Shown in pieces: positions 43,969 to 53,546 of a DNA stretch of 64,000 nucleotides (the first letter of the stretch is position 1; every line of letters begins with the position of its first letter). The position numbers were made by a program, and so were the translations under genes. The DNA comes from Arthrobacter psychrochitiniphilus (GTDB taxonomy: Bacteria > Actinomycetota > Actinomycetes > Actinomycetales > Micrococcaceae), in assembly GCF_003185915.1 (NCBI RefSeq), contig NZ_QHLZ01000014.1:16421-80420 (forward strand), read 5' to 3'. The notes beneath the pieces were generated by a model. It was not told the origin of the DNA, ran no database searches, and saw nothing but the letters and a program-made list of their open reading frames with translations.

Positions 43969-45651
43969 ATGGTCCAGTCGCCAGAAGAAAACCAGCTGCC
44001 CACTAGCGAGACTAAGCCCCGCAAAAAGGCTGCGTGGATCGTTTCTGCAGGTGCCGCAGTAGTGGTATTGGGTGTTGCCGCGTTTGTTGTCCCGCCCCTG
44101 TTTGTAGGTGATCCTGTTGAAGTGGAGACCACAGTGGCAGCGACATCTGTGCTAACGCCCACTGCTGCTAAAACCTACGCGCCAGTCACCAACTTCTACA
44201 AGCAGCTTGGGCCCCCGGAGGGTTCGCCGTTGACGCCCGTGGCACCCCAGACGGTGACCGTCAGCACAGACAAAGTAGGCACCAAGCTCAGTCTCTCTCA
44301 GGTGGGGCTTTCACTAGAGGCCACAGATTTGGCGGATCCATTGCTGAGCGGAGACAATGAATCCGTAGTCGCGAGACTCAAAGGGCTAGGGAAACCGGTT
44401 CTACGTTTCGGCGGCAACGCGGTAGATCGTCGCTTCTTCTGGACGTCCACCGGCGAAGCCTTGCCGTCCAGCTATGTCGGAACAAAACCTAATCCGGCTC
44501 GGGTAGTAGGCCCCGATGACTTCACACGAATCAATGGATTGCTGGAAAAAGCAGATGCCTACATCAGCCTTTCCGTGAACTTGGGAGATTACAACCCAGA
44601 GCGTGCAGCAGACCTGGCCAAATACGGTGCACAGATTTTTGGCAAACGCCTGCTGGCGATCACCATCGGCAACGAGCCCAACGGTTTTGCCCCCAATATG
44701 GTCTTGGCCCATGCGCTGCGTCCTAATGGCTACACAGCCGCGGACTTCGGGAAAGAAGCAAAGGTCTACGCCGATGCCATTTACAAGGTGGCCCCAAACG
44801 TCCCCATTTCCGGACCCGGTACCTACGCTGCGGATTGGGCCTCGGCTTGGGTTGCTTTAGACATCAAGCAGCCCAAGATCCTCACGTTCCATAACTATCC
44901 ACTGACGGGTTGCACCACTGGCCTCGCCGCGGATCAGCCCACCATGGCTAATCTTCTTGCCCCAGAAATGCATGATCGTTCCATCGATTACCATAAATCT
45001 TTTGTCGCTAAGGGCAACGCCGCAAAGATGCCTATTTGGGTGGATGAAACGGGGATTTCGGCTTGCGTTGGTGGCAATGAGACCACAAAAACATACGCAT
45101 CAGCCTTGTGGAGCACCGATTACGCCTTGGGTTCTGCCCAAGTTGGGGTGAGCCAGTTGGATTTCCACAGCTCTCTCATTACCTGCAAGGGTGGCCCTCC
45201 TATGTCTGCTGTTTGCTTTGACGGTGAGTACCTCAAGCCCACCGGCGTCATGCAGGGCCGTGCCAACTACTTTGGCTTGTCTATGGTCGGCGCCATTGGC
45301 GGCGGTGAGTTCTTGAAACTGAACAACGACGGCGGCGGGTTGGCGCACTCCTATGCCCTCCAGCAGTCAGATGGAAGCACCACAGTGGTTCTCATCAACC
45401 AGAACAACCCGGAGACGGCAGCACAGACTATGGTTACGCTGAAGCTTCCCAATATTCCGGCTACGGCCACCATGACTCAGATGACAGGCACCAGCTATGA
45501 GTCAGAGGACAGCGCCGCCATCGACGGGCAAGATGCCGGGCCCGTGTCGAATGACAAACAGCCAGCCCCCATGGACTTTGTTCCGGGTAAGCAGTCCCAG
45601 ACATTCCCGTTAACCGCAGGTACTGTCACTCTGATGAACTTCAAGTACTGA
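43969..45651 (+). CDS. Membrane-anchored GH79-like glycoside hydrolase
   Basis: 560 residues. A basic leader and membrane helix (AAWIVSAGAAVVVLGVAAFV; about 21-45) precede the external part. RFGGNAVDRRFFWTSTGEAL, then AITIGNEPNGF (acid/base Glu 236) and MPIWVDETGISACVGGNE (nucleophile Glu 360) follow the retaining clan A pattern of GH79 (beta-glucuronidase/heparanase). The last 100 residues form a beta domain (VTLKLPNIPATATMTQMTG). The ATG has GGAG eight bases upstream. Beside polymer-synthesis genes it probably trims an envelope polysaccharide. A decayed copy lies at 47.1-48.7 kb. Confidence 0.78.
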   Translation: MVQSPEENQLPTSETKPRKKAAWIVSAGAAVVVLGVAAFVVPPLFVGDPVEVETTVAATSVLTPTAAKTYAPVTNFYKQLGPPEGSPLTPVAPQTVTVSTDKVGTKLSLSQVGLSLEATDLADPLLSGDNESVVARLKGLGKPVLRFGGNAVDRRFFWTSTGEALPSSYVGTKPNPARVVGPDDFTRINGLLEKADAYISLSVNLGDYNPERAADLAKYGAQIFGKRLLAITIGNEPNGFAPNMVLAHALRPNGYTAADFGKEAKVYADAIYKVAPNVPISGPGTYAADWASAWVALDIKQPKILTFHNYPLTGCTTGLAADQPTMANLLAPEMHDRSIDYHKSFVAKGNAAKMPIWVDETGISACVGGNETTKTYASALWSTDYALGSAQVGVSQLDFHSSLITCKGGPPMSAVCFDGEYLKPTGVMQGRANYFGLSMVGAIGGGEFLKLNNDGGGLAHSYALQQSDGSTTVVLINQNNPETAAQTMVTLKLPNIPATATMTQMTGTSYESEDSAAIDGQDAGPVSNDKQPAPMDFVPGKQSQTFPLTAGTVTLMNFKY

Positions 45652-45689
45652 TGGTGTGCCTCCCCACGTATCCGGGCATGGCATGATTT

Positions 45690-46740
45690 CCTCGATGATG
45701 GATGAAACCCAGGTGGAACTGCGTCAGCGGTGCCTGCGTCATCAACCTGGCCAATAGCTTCTACAGCCAGACTCAGAAGATCGCCAACGCCTTCCCGGAT
45801 GAGGCCACCCGCCCTACCAAGGGGGGTGGCGTCGAAAGCTCAGAATACTTTGATGTTGGGCAGTGATAGTCGCGCTGACTCAGTAGACATGGCCAATGAA
45901 GGCGCGGGTTCTAAACAGCGCTCCGACACCATGATGTGGGTCCATATTCCCGGGGATCGCAAAAACATTGTCATGATGTTCATCATGCGTGACATCTAGG
46001 TGGACATCAGCGGTCATGGACAGGCCAAGATCAACGCAGCTATGGCCTTTGGGGGTGTACCGCTGGTGGTGCAAACCCTTGAGGGCATGTTCAAGGCCCG
46101 GCTGGACCATGTGGCCATCGTCGATTTTGAGGGCTTCAAAGCCATCACCGATACCCTCTGCGGCGTAGAGGTCAAGGTGCCCATTGCCTTCACCTCATCG
46201 GGCAGCAAGGGTTTCACATTTGCAGCTGGCCCTCAGCACATGAACGGCGATCAGGCATTGGCGTTTGTTCGTGAGCGCTATGCCTTCACCGACGGCGATT
46301 ACCAGCGCGTGCGTAGCCAGCAGCTGTTCTTGAAATCTGTCGTGAGCACCGCGCTGACGCCGGCCACCCTGACTAACCCCGGTAAGATCAGCGCTCTGAT
46401 GCGCCAGATATCGCCCTTTGTCTCCGTTGATGCGAGCTTGAATGCCGCTGCCATGGGCAGCCTGGCCGTAGGCCTGCGCGATATCGGCAGCTCCAATGTC
46501 CTCTTCTTTACACTCCCCAACTTGAGGACAGGGACCAGCCCGGATGGCCAGCCCATTGTGTTCAAGGACGACGCCGCCATCTCCGGTATCGAAGTTGCCA
46601 TCGGCTTAGACTCACTCGTCTCGTACATGGAAAAACGGGCTGGGGTTGTTCAGATCGCCGCCGGCTACTTTGCAGCGGTGGGGACATCCGCTAGTCCAAT
46701 GCGCCCGCCGGTGGAGGTGAAGGAGGGACCATTTCGGTGA
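45690..46740 (+). pseudogene. Broken LytR-CpsA-Psr (LCP) family gene
   Basis: The LCP core is recognisable: ANSFYSQTQKIANAFPDEAT in one frame, a shift near 45820-45835, then SKAQNTLMLGSDSRADSVD, TMMWVHIPGDRKN, MFIMRDI, an in-frame TAG at 45997-45999 where relatives have Trp before VDI, and VDISGHGQAKINAAMAFGGV plus FVRERYAFTDGDYQRVRSQQ. LCP enzymes transfer wall polymers from lipid carrier to peptidoglycan. One nonsense change and one frameshift inactivate the copy. The upstream part lacks a clear start and N-terminal helix. Confidence 0.8.
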
Positions 46741-47060
46741 TGACTCAGTCCACGGCGTTGACGGTCCCACATCGATCGGCGGTAGGTCCGGGGACTCTAA
46801 GTCCCCAGCGCAACAGAATCACTGCTGGATCTCCCCAGGCCGCGGTGGCCCGGCTGGAGGTTGCGCGCCGCTTGGCATCTGCCAGAGAATCGGGCAGACC
46901 CCACCATCATGGCTGCGCAGCTTGGATTGTTGGCGGTCATGGCTTCATTGATGGTCACCGTCGGAGCGCAGGCGGTTAGGACAAGCAGTGAGAGGGCGGC
47001 AAAAGGTGCAGCGGTCCGCCGGGAATGGGAAATCGGAGGCCTGCCATCAGCCAGGCTCGT
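46741..47060 (+). pseudogene. Gene fragment with one membrane segment
   Basis: Between the LCP and GH79 remnants the plus-strand text MTQSTALTVPHRSAVGPG, then (other frame) MAAQLGLLAVMASLMVTVGA and VRTSSERAAKGAAVRREW suggests an N-terminal signal or membrane helix of a membrane protein, out of frame and without a continuous product. Not identified; may be a chain-length or transferase remnant. Confidence 0.35.
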
Positions 47061-48663
47061 GAAACTGAGAAAGCTCTCCGGGCCATAGCTGTCGGGGCAT
47101 TCGTTGTGCCCCCACTCCTCTTATCAGCTCTAGGCACAGTGGAGCCGTCCGTGACCCAGCTCGCGCCGCGCCCGCGCCCACTCCGGTCCGCAGCTACGAG
47201 CCCGTTACCAATTTCAATAAGCAGGCTGGCCCGCCGTACGTACGGTTCGCCGCTAACAGACGTGGCTCCCCAAACGGTTACGATGAACAGCCAGAAGGTG
47301 GGAACCAAGTTAAGCCCGGCACAGATTGGACTCTCTCTGGAGTCCACCGATTTGGCGGACCCGTTGTTGAACATGACAACGAATCCATGGTTGCCACCCT
47401 CCAAGGGATTAGCTATGCCATGTTGCGCTTCGGTGGTAACTCGGCGTACCGCCGCTTCTTCTGGACGTCCACCGGCGAAGCCCTTCCCTGCAGTTACCTC
47501 GGAACCAAAACTCTGCCTGCCCGGGCCAGGGGGCCGGATGACCTAAAGCGAATTAACGACCTGCTGGAAAAATACAGATGCCCACATCAGCTTGTCGGTA
47601 ACCTGGGCGACTACGCCCCCAGAGCAGGCGGCGGCCCTGGTCAAGCCTGGCGCGCAGATTTATGGGAAATGTCAGGTGGCCGTCACCATCGACAATGAAC
47701 CCAACGGCTTCGCGCCCAACACGGTGCTGGCCCAGGCCTTCCTCCCAACGGCTACAAAGCCGCAGAATTCGGCAAGCAAGCAAAGGCCTATGGCGATGCT
47801 ATGTACAAGGTGACCCCGAACGTCCCCATTTCCGGTGTCGGCACCTACGCTGCAGATTGGGCATCGGCTTGGGTGGACTTGGATCTCAAGCAGCCAAAGT
47901 TTCTCACCTTCCACAACTCTGAACTGACTGGCTGCAGCACAGGACTCGCCGCCGATCAGCCCACCATGGCCCCCAGCATGCGTGACTGCTCCAGCGGCTA
48001 CCATTCCTCATCTGTGCTAAAGGAAAATGCTGCCAACATGCCCATTTGGGTTGCTGAAACGGGAATCTCCGCTTGCATAGGTGGCAATGAGACCGCCAAG
48101 ACCTATGCCTCGGCACCGTGGAGCGCAGACTATGCACTCGGTTCCGCTCAAGTGGGTGTAAGTCAGTTGGAATTCCACGGTCCACTCATTATTTGCAAGG
48201 GTGGGGGGCCGCCCAGGTCCGTGGTGTGCTTCGATGGTGAGTGCCTTAAACCGACCGGGGAGATGCAGCCGTAAGCCGACTACTTTGATTTGTCGATAGT
48301 TGGCGAGATTGGTGGGGGAGAGTTCCCTAAACTGCAGAACGACGGCGGCGGGCTGGCCTATTCTTACGCCCTCCAGGAGGACGATGGCAGCACCACAGCT
48401 GTTCTGATCAATCAGAACAACCGGAGACGGCCGGACAGACTAAAGTGACGCTGAAGCTGCCCAACAATCCGGCCACGGTAACCATGACCCAAATGACAGG
48501 AAGTAGCTGCTCCGTTCAAAACGGTGTGGCGATTGACGGCGAAGCCGGTGCTCCCAAGGCCGATTCTGAGCGCCCCGCACCCATGAACTTCGAACCGGGC
48601 CAGCAATCTCGTACTTTCTCGCTCACGGCAGGGATCGTCACCATGATGAATTTCACGCACTGA
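47060..48663 (+). pseudogene. Decayed second copy of the GH79-like gene
   Basis: Pieces in several frames match the intact gene at 43969-45651 in order: AVGAFVVPPLL; GSPLTDVAPQTVTMNSQKVG; IGLSLESTDLADPLL; LRFGGNSAYRRFFWTSTGEA; DNEPNGFAPNTVLAQAF; ISGVGTYAADWASAWVDLDL; MPIWVAETGISACIGGNE; and near the end LPNNPATVTMTQMTGSS. There are at least four frame changes and a stop near 48274. The acid/base context changes from GNEP to DNEP and the nucleophile context from DETG to AETG. This is a relaxed, non-functional paralogue left by duplication. Confidence 0.85.
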
Positions 48664-48975
48664 AGATCGATGAGCCGTTCCAGCCCGGCACTCAGTTCTG
48701 TAGGACCCCCAACTTCCAAGTGGGGCACTATCTGTTTTGAGCCCGAAGGCGGGTGGGTCCGCCCTACGCTGTGAAGAAGTTTCACAAATTATGACTTGGA
48801 AATACATGGAGCTAACAGCTTTCACTCGAAAACCAGTGAATTGGCTGAATCCGTGAGATGATCTACAGGATGGGCCAATTTTAATGGCCTCAAGTTCCGT
48901 GAATATGTGTCGTGCACCACATCACAGATGTGCCGCCCGGTTCATCACTAGTGGGGAAGTAAGGGCGGTCTCAGC

Positions 48976-49665
48976 GTGATCAGTGGGTTAAGGAGCTGTG
49001 CCCGAATTGCCTTGATTGCAGCTATTTTGCTGCTAGGTTTTCTCGTTCTTCCTCAGGCATCCGTAGCGACCGCAGACGACGGCAATACGGATACCGGTGA
49101 AATTGTAGTGCCGCTACCTGACAACGGGCCGAATCCGGGTACTGAACCCGCAGAAGAACCCCCATACACGCCTCCGTATACGCCTCCGTACACGCCTCCG
49201 TACACGCCTCCTTATACGCCGCCACCAGCCCCCCCGGCGCCCATTGTCAAACCGGCTCCGGTCATCAAGCCGGCTCCTGCTCCTGTCTTGCCAGCTCCGG
49301 TCGTTAAGCCGGCTCCGGGAACCACTGTTGCGGAACCTGAAATCACCGAAGGGCCCGTCGAGGAGATCGCGGAAGAGATCCCTGTGGAAGTAGAGACAAC
49401 TACGGCTGCACCACCAACCGCAGCTCCCACTACCATCCCGGCCACCATTCGCCCCGCCTTCGGCAGCCCTAGCCCCAGCCCGAGCAACTCGGCGCAGGCA
49501 CTGCCTATCGTGTCAACCTCGTCCACAATGTCAGCGCCGAGTAATCCGCTCCTGTTGCAGCTGCTGGTCATCGGTCTCCTGCTGGCCGTTGGTCTGTGGT
49601 ACCTGCGGTTCATGAAACGGGGTAGCAAGCACCTCGGTGCCTCTTCAAAGGGCAAGGTCAAATAG
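48976..49665 (+). CDS. Secreted Pro-rich surface protein with C-terminal anchor
   Basis: 229 residues from a GTG. A signal peptide (ARIALIAAILLLGFLVLPQA, cleavage near 31) leads to a region of five PPYT units (residues about 62-81), then Pro/Ala/Val and Glu-rich text, and one C-terminal membrane helix (LLLQLLVIGLLLAVGLWYLR, about 195-215) with a basic tail. No sortase motif is visible. Likely stands between membrane and polymer surface. It stops 7 bp before the glycosyltransferase gene. Confidence 0.72.
   Translation: MISGLRSCARIALIAAILLLGFLVLPQASVATADDGNTDTGEIVVPLPDNGPNPGTEPAEEPPYTPPYTPPYTPPYTPPYTPPPAPPAPIVKPAPVIKPAPAPVLPAPVVKPAPGTTVAEPEITEGPVEEIAEEIPVEVETTTAAPPTAAPTTIPATIRPAFGSPSPSPSNSAQALPIVSTSSTMSAPSNPLLLQLLVIGLLLAVGLWYLRFMKRGSKHLGASSKGKVK
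49159..49218 (+). repeat. 12-bp tandem coding repeat (five PPYT units)
   Basis: Five 12-bp units, consensus CCTCCGTACACG, encode PPYT repeated head to tail within the Pro-rich surface protein. Units differ only at a few third positions. Such repeats change copy number easily. Confidence 0.85.
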
Positions 49666-49672
49666 ACCGCAC

Positions 49673-50911
49673 ATGTCCAAAATTGAAAAGAGCGGCAAAC
49701 GCACACGGATCATGCTGCTGGCCCATTCGTATTGGCCAGAGAACAGCCCGCCTCAACGACGTTGGTCGTCGCTGATTCGGGAGTTCAGTGCAGCGGGGTG
49801 GCAGGTGGACGCCGTTGTCCCCGTGGCCCACTTTCCGCAGGGGACACGCACCCTTCCCCGTGAGGTTGCTGGCACGGTGTTCCGCAGCCAAAAGGGTCCT
49901 CATGGGGAAGTTATATTGCGCATCCCCTACCTGCCGCATAGCGGAAATTTCCATCCTGCACGCCTGATTGACCAGCTTTGTTCAGCTGCTATGTCCATTC
50001 CGGCTGGAATCTTCTGGCGCAAGCCGGATGTAGTCATCGTGACGGCGCCAAGCCTACCCATTCTTGTGGCTGGATACGTCGTTGCCAAGGTTCGCCGTGT
50101 TCCACTTATCGTTGAGATGCGCGATGCCTGGCCGGATCTGGCCAGAGACGCCCGGCTTGTCAAAGGCAACGTCAAAAGTGTCATTGAACGTGTGGTTGAG
50201 GCCATCCAGTTCCGTGCCGACGTGGTCATTGCCGTCACCCAAGGTTTCGCCGAAACACTGCGGGCACGTGGCGTGAAGAATGTGGTCACTGTCAGCAATG
50301 GTCTTGACGTTGACTCGGTGCCCAGTTTCGAGGCGCCCGCCCTGGACAGGGAAACTCTGGAGGTTTTGTATCTGGGCAACCATGGCCAAAGCCAGCGGTT
50401 GGATGCGGTGATCCGCGCAAGCGCGTTGGTAGGTTCGGGTATGCACCTCCACATGGTGGGCCACGGAACACACCGCCCTGCCCTGATCAAACTCGCCGCC
50501 GAGCTCAAAGCCCCGGTGACATTTCATGATTCTCTCCACGGTCAAGAAGTTCTTGATCGCTACAAATCCGCGGATAGCTGCATTGTCTCCTTGCGAGATG
50601 ACTGGAAGTCTTTCGAGGCAACAGTGCCCTCCAAGACTTATGAGGTGTTGGCTATCGGGCGTCACATCACGGCCATTGTGCGTGGCGAGGCCGCCCGCAT
50701 CGTCAAGGACGCTGATGCTGGCGATGTCGTCGCATGGAAGCCTGAAGCGATTGCCGAGCTCTGGCGTGAGCTGGCTGCAGATCGAAGCCGCCTGAACGCA
50801 GGCACCTCGGGTCGTGACTGGGTCCGCGCACACGCAAATTATCCTGTCTTGGCAGCCAAATACATGCGAGTCATCGATTCAGTCACCGGGAAGGTTGGTG
50901 TTGACGCATGA
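49673..50911 (+). CDS. Family 4-type glycosyltransferase
   Basis: 412 residues from the ATG at 49673. It opens RIMLLAHSYWPENSPPQRRW, and carries IVEMRDAWPDLARDA, VISVSNGLDVDSVP-like (VVTVSNGLDVDSV), then EVLYLGNHGQSQRLD and EATVPSKTYEVLAIGRHITA, the GT-B/GT4 architecture with C-terminal sugar-nucleotide Glu region. It transfers a sugar to a lipid-linked or surface glycan. Overlaps the next glycosyltransferase by ATGA. Confidence 0.85.
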   Translation: MSKIEKSGKRTRIMLLAHSYWPENSPPQRRWSSLIREFSAAGWQVDAVVPVAHFPQGTRTLPREVAGTVFRSQKGPHGEVILRIPYLPHSGNFHPARLIDQLCSAAMSIPAGIFWRKPDVVIVTAPSLPILVAGYVVAKVRRVPLIVEMRDAWPDLARDARLVKGNVKSVIERVVEAIQFRADVVIAVTQGFAETLRARGVKNVVTVSNGLDVDSVPSFEAPALDRETLEVLYLGNHGQSQRLDAVIRASALVGSGMHLHMVGHGTHRPALIKLAAELKAPVTFHDSLHGQEVLDRYKSADSCIVSLRDDWKSFEATVPSKTYEVLAIGRHITAIVRGEAARIVKDADAGDVVAWKPEAIAELWRELAADRSRLNAGTSGRDWVRAHANYPVLAAKYMRVIDSVTGKVGVDA

Positions 50912-52662
50912 GCCTGCTCAAGAATCTAAATCTGGCCGCCCGAACTGCAGTAAATCACCTAGCGGATGATCCTGTGGTTTTGGCCTTGCAGATTTCTCGG
51001 CGACTGCCGGCCGCGGTGGTCACACCCGCTGCCAGGCTCGTCACACGGCTTTGCCCCCGCTCCACTTCCACCCCTGCGCTTTTGGCCACCTACCTGACAG
51101 GAGATACAGCAGGGCTTGAGTCCAAACTCTCGGCGGCGCTGAGCTCTGAGCTGCAGGCCAATCGCGCCCGGCTTGCGGCAGACGTTGCTCTAGCCGCTGG
51201 TCAGCCCGCATGGGCGGAGCAGTTCTTGCCTCTCGCACAGCTATCGAAGCGTTTTCCTGCAACCCTTGCTCGTAACCAGTGGTACCACGGTGACATGGAA
51301 GGTGCTATCGCTGCCCTTTCAGGTCAGCGCGGATCAATGAAGCGGCAGCAGGATCGGCTGGTAGGGGAGAGCCGCACGTTTAATGGCTGGACACCGGTGT
51401 TGCCGAAAACGTCCATGGTTCCGGTCAAGGGGCGTGTGCTTCACCTCCTGACAAATTCTCTGCCGCACACGGGCAGTGGTTATGCTCAGCGCAGCCATTC
51501 CATCTTGCTCGCCCAACAGGAAGCCGGCCGTGAGGTTTTGGCCGTGACTCGCCTTGGATACCCGGTTCAAGTTGGCAAGGTTCTTGCCGTGGGTGAAGAT
51601 CTGGTCGACGGCGTACGCTACCGCAGGATGATTCCGTCTAGACTTGCGCCAACCCCTGATGCGCGCTTGCAGCAGGAGGCCGAGGAACTCCTCAAAGTGG
51701 CGCTTGAGTTCCGCCCGGACGTCATGCACACCACCACGCATTTCGCCAACGGCTTGGTGGTTGGGGCCGTGGCCAAGGCTCTGAATATTCCGTGGGTTTA
51801 TGAGGTACGTGGTCAGTTGGCTGATACTTGGGCCTCCGCTCGCGGTGACGCTGCCAAGGAAAGCGAACGTTATGCGAAGTTCCAGGCCTCGGAAGCTCGG
51901 GTTATGCAAGACGCCGACGCCGTAGTTACCTTGGGTACCGCCATGCTTGATGGCATCGTTGGTCAGGGAATCGCTTCGGAAAAAGTGGTGCTCGGTCCCA
52001 ACGCTGTTGGTGGCGATTTCCTGCTGGAGCCTGGAACACCCTCGGATGCTCGGGAAAAACTCGGCCTAGACCCAGCGCTCAACTACATTGGCACCGTCAG
52101 CTCGCTGGTGGACTATGAGGGGCTCGATCACCTCGTTGAGGCCTTGGCTATTTTGGCTCCCGAGTTCCCGTCTCTTCGCGTTTTGCTGGTGGGTGGCGGC
52201 ACGGCCGCACCCACACTGCAAGCCCAGGCTGTCCGGCTTGGCCTGGCGGACAAGGTGATTTTCACAGGACGTGTGCCACGCGAACAAGCCTCCACGTACC
52301 ACCAGGCACTCGATATTTTTGTTGTTCCCCGCAAGGACCTCGATGTCACCCGTGCCGTCACTCCGCTCAAGCCAGTTGAGGCCTTGGCCAGCGGCCGTCC
52401 TGTGGTAGCGAGTGATCTTCCCGCTCTGCGTGAGATTGTGGACCATGGGATTACCGGAATGCTGAGTACGGCTGACGATCCACAAAGTCTTGCTAAAACA
52501 CTGGCTACACTACTGGGCGACGAACCGCTGCGGCGGCGCCTCGGGGGCAACGGACGGCAGAAGGTGCTGCAGGACCGAACCTGGGCGGCCAACGCCCAAC
52601 GCTACGAGAACAAGTACCAAGAATTGATCAACCACCAAGCAAGGAAGGGAGCATCGCGATGA
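50908..52662 (+). CDS. Large GT4-type glycosyltransferase
   Basis: 584 residues. About 170 residues of an Ala/Leu-rich helical leader precede the GT-B core: LTNSLPHTGSGYAQRSHSIL, then HTTTHFANGLVVGAVAKAL, IPWVYEVRGQLADTWASA, TVSSLVDYEGLDHLVEAL, and KPVEALASGRPVVASDLPAL. Overlaps both neighbours by ATGA. The long N-terminal extension is unusual for the family and may recruit a partner in the polymer complex. Confidence 0.85.
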   Translation: MSLLKNLNLAARTAVNHLADDPVVLALQISRRLPAAVVTPAARLVTRLCPRSTSTPALLATYLTGDTAGLESKLSAALSSELQANRARLAADVALAAGQPAWAEQFLPLAQLSKRFPATLARNQWYHGDMEGAIAALSGQRGSMKRQQDRLVGESRTFNGWTPVLPKTSMVPVKGRVLHLLTNSLPHTGSGYAQRSHSILLAQQEAGREVLAVTRLGYPVQVGKVLAVGEDLVDGVRYRRMIPSRLAPTPDARLQQEAEELLKVALEFRPDVMHTTTHFANGLVVGAVAKALNIPWVYEVRGQLADTWASARGDAAKESERYAKFQASEARVMQDADAVVTLGTAMLDGIVGQGIASEKVVLGPNAVGGDFLLEPGTPSDAREKLGLDPALNYIGTVSSLVDYEGLDHLVEALAILAPEFPSLRVLLVGGGTAAPTLQAQAVRLGLADKVIFTGRVPREQASTYHQALDIFVVPRKDLDVTRAVTPLKPVEALASGRPVVASDLPALREIVDHGITGMLSTADDPQSLAKTLATLLGDEPLRRRLGGNGRQKVLQDRTWAANAQRYENKYQELINHQARKGASR

Positions 52663-53546
52663 CACAGACACAGGAAAACGTTGTTGTGCCAGCCGCTGCG
52701 AAGATCCTTCCCGTCAATTTGAGCCACCTCAGCAGAGTCGGTGCGCGACCGGCCTTCTTGGACTACCTCGTCCAGCTCTGGGATTTTCGTAGTTTCATCA
52801 TCTACGATGCTCGAGCTCGAGTTAAGAGCGGTACGCGACGAGACAAGCTAGGCAGCGCTTGGTTGCTGCTAAATCCCATCTTTAATGGTGTAACTTACTT
52901 CGTTATCTTTGGTTTGTTGTTGGGCACAGGAAACGGGATACCCAACTTCATTGGGTATTTGACCATCGGCATTTTCATGTTCCAGATGACCTCTGGTGCC
53001 ATCACCGGTGGGGCCCGCTCCATCCAGCAAAATCGGGCCTTGGTCCAAGGATTTACTTTTCCTCGTGCCGCATTGCCTCTCGGCGTTAATATCCGCGAAG
53101 CCATGGTCAATGTCCCCATGATCCTGGCCATGTTGTTGTTGGTACTTGTCATTCCGCCTACGGAGCCGATCACGTGGCGTTGGCTTTTGATCATCCCGGT
53201 TCTGCTGCTTCAGTTCCTCTTCAATTTGGGAGTAGGGATGGCTCTGGCCCGAGTTATTTCGAGGGTCAACGACGTCAGCCATTTGCTGCCCTTTGCGCTG
53301 CGCGCTCTGATGTACCTCTCAGCAATCTTTTTTTCCTATGAGCGTTTTATTCAACATCCTGTTCTGCTCAGCATCATGCAAGCCAACCCCATGTTCATCA
53401 TCATCGATATCACCCGGGACTGCCTGCTGTATGGCGTCACGCCGGCGTTGCAGTCGTGGGTAGTACTCACGGCCTGGTCGCTGTCCGCATTGATTATCGG
53501 CAGTGTCTACTTCTGGAAAGGGGAAGAGTCTTATGTCCGTGGCTGA
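52659..53546 (+). CDS. ABC-2 type polysaccharide/teichoic acid export permease
   Basis: 295 residues with six hydrophobic helices. Reads LWDFRSFIIYDARARVKSGT (amphipathic leader), then NPIFNGVTYFVIFGLLLGTG and PLGVNIREAMVNVPMILAML: Wzm/TagG-type. With the ATPase immediately downstream it moves the completed polymer across the membrane. The two genes overlap by 14 bp. Confidence 0.9.
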   Translation: MTQTQENVVVPAAAKILPVNLSHLSRVGARPAFLDYLVQLWDFRSFIIYDARARVKSGTRRDKLGSAWLLLNPIFNGVTYFVIFGLLLGTGNGIPNFIGYLTIGIFMFQMTSGAITGGARSIQQNRALVQGFTFPRAALPLGVNIREAMVNVPMILAMLLLVLVIPPTEPITWRWLLIIPVLLLQFLFNLGVGMALARVISRVNDVSHLLPFALRALMYLSAIFFSYERFIQHPVLLSIMQANPMFIIIDITRDCLLYGVTPALQSWVVLTAWSLSALIIGSVYFWKGEESYVRG

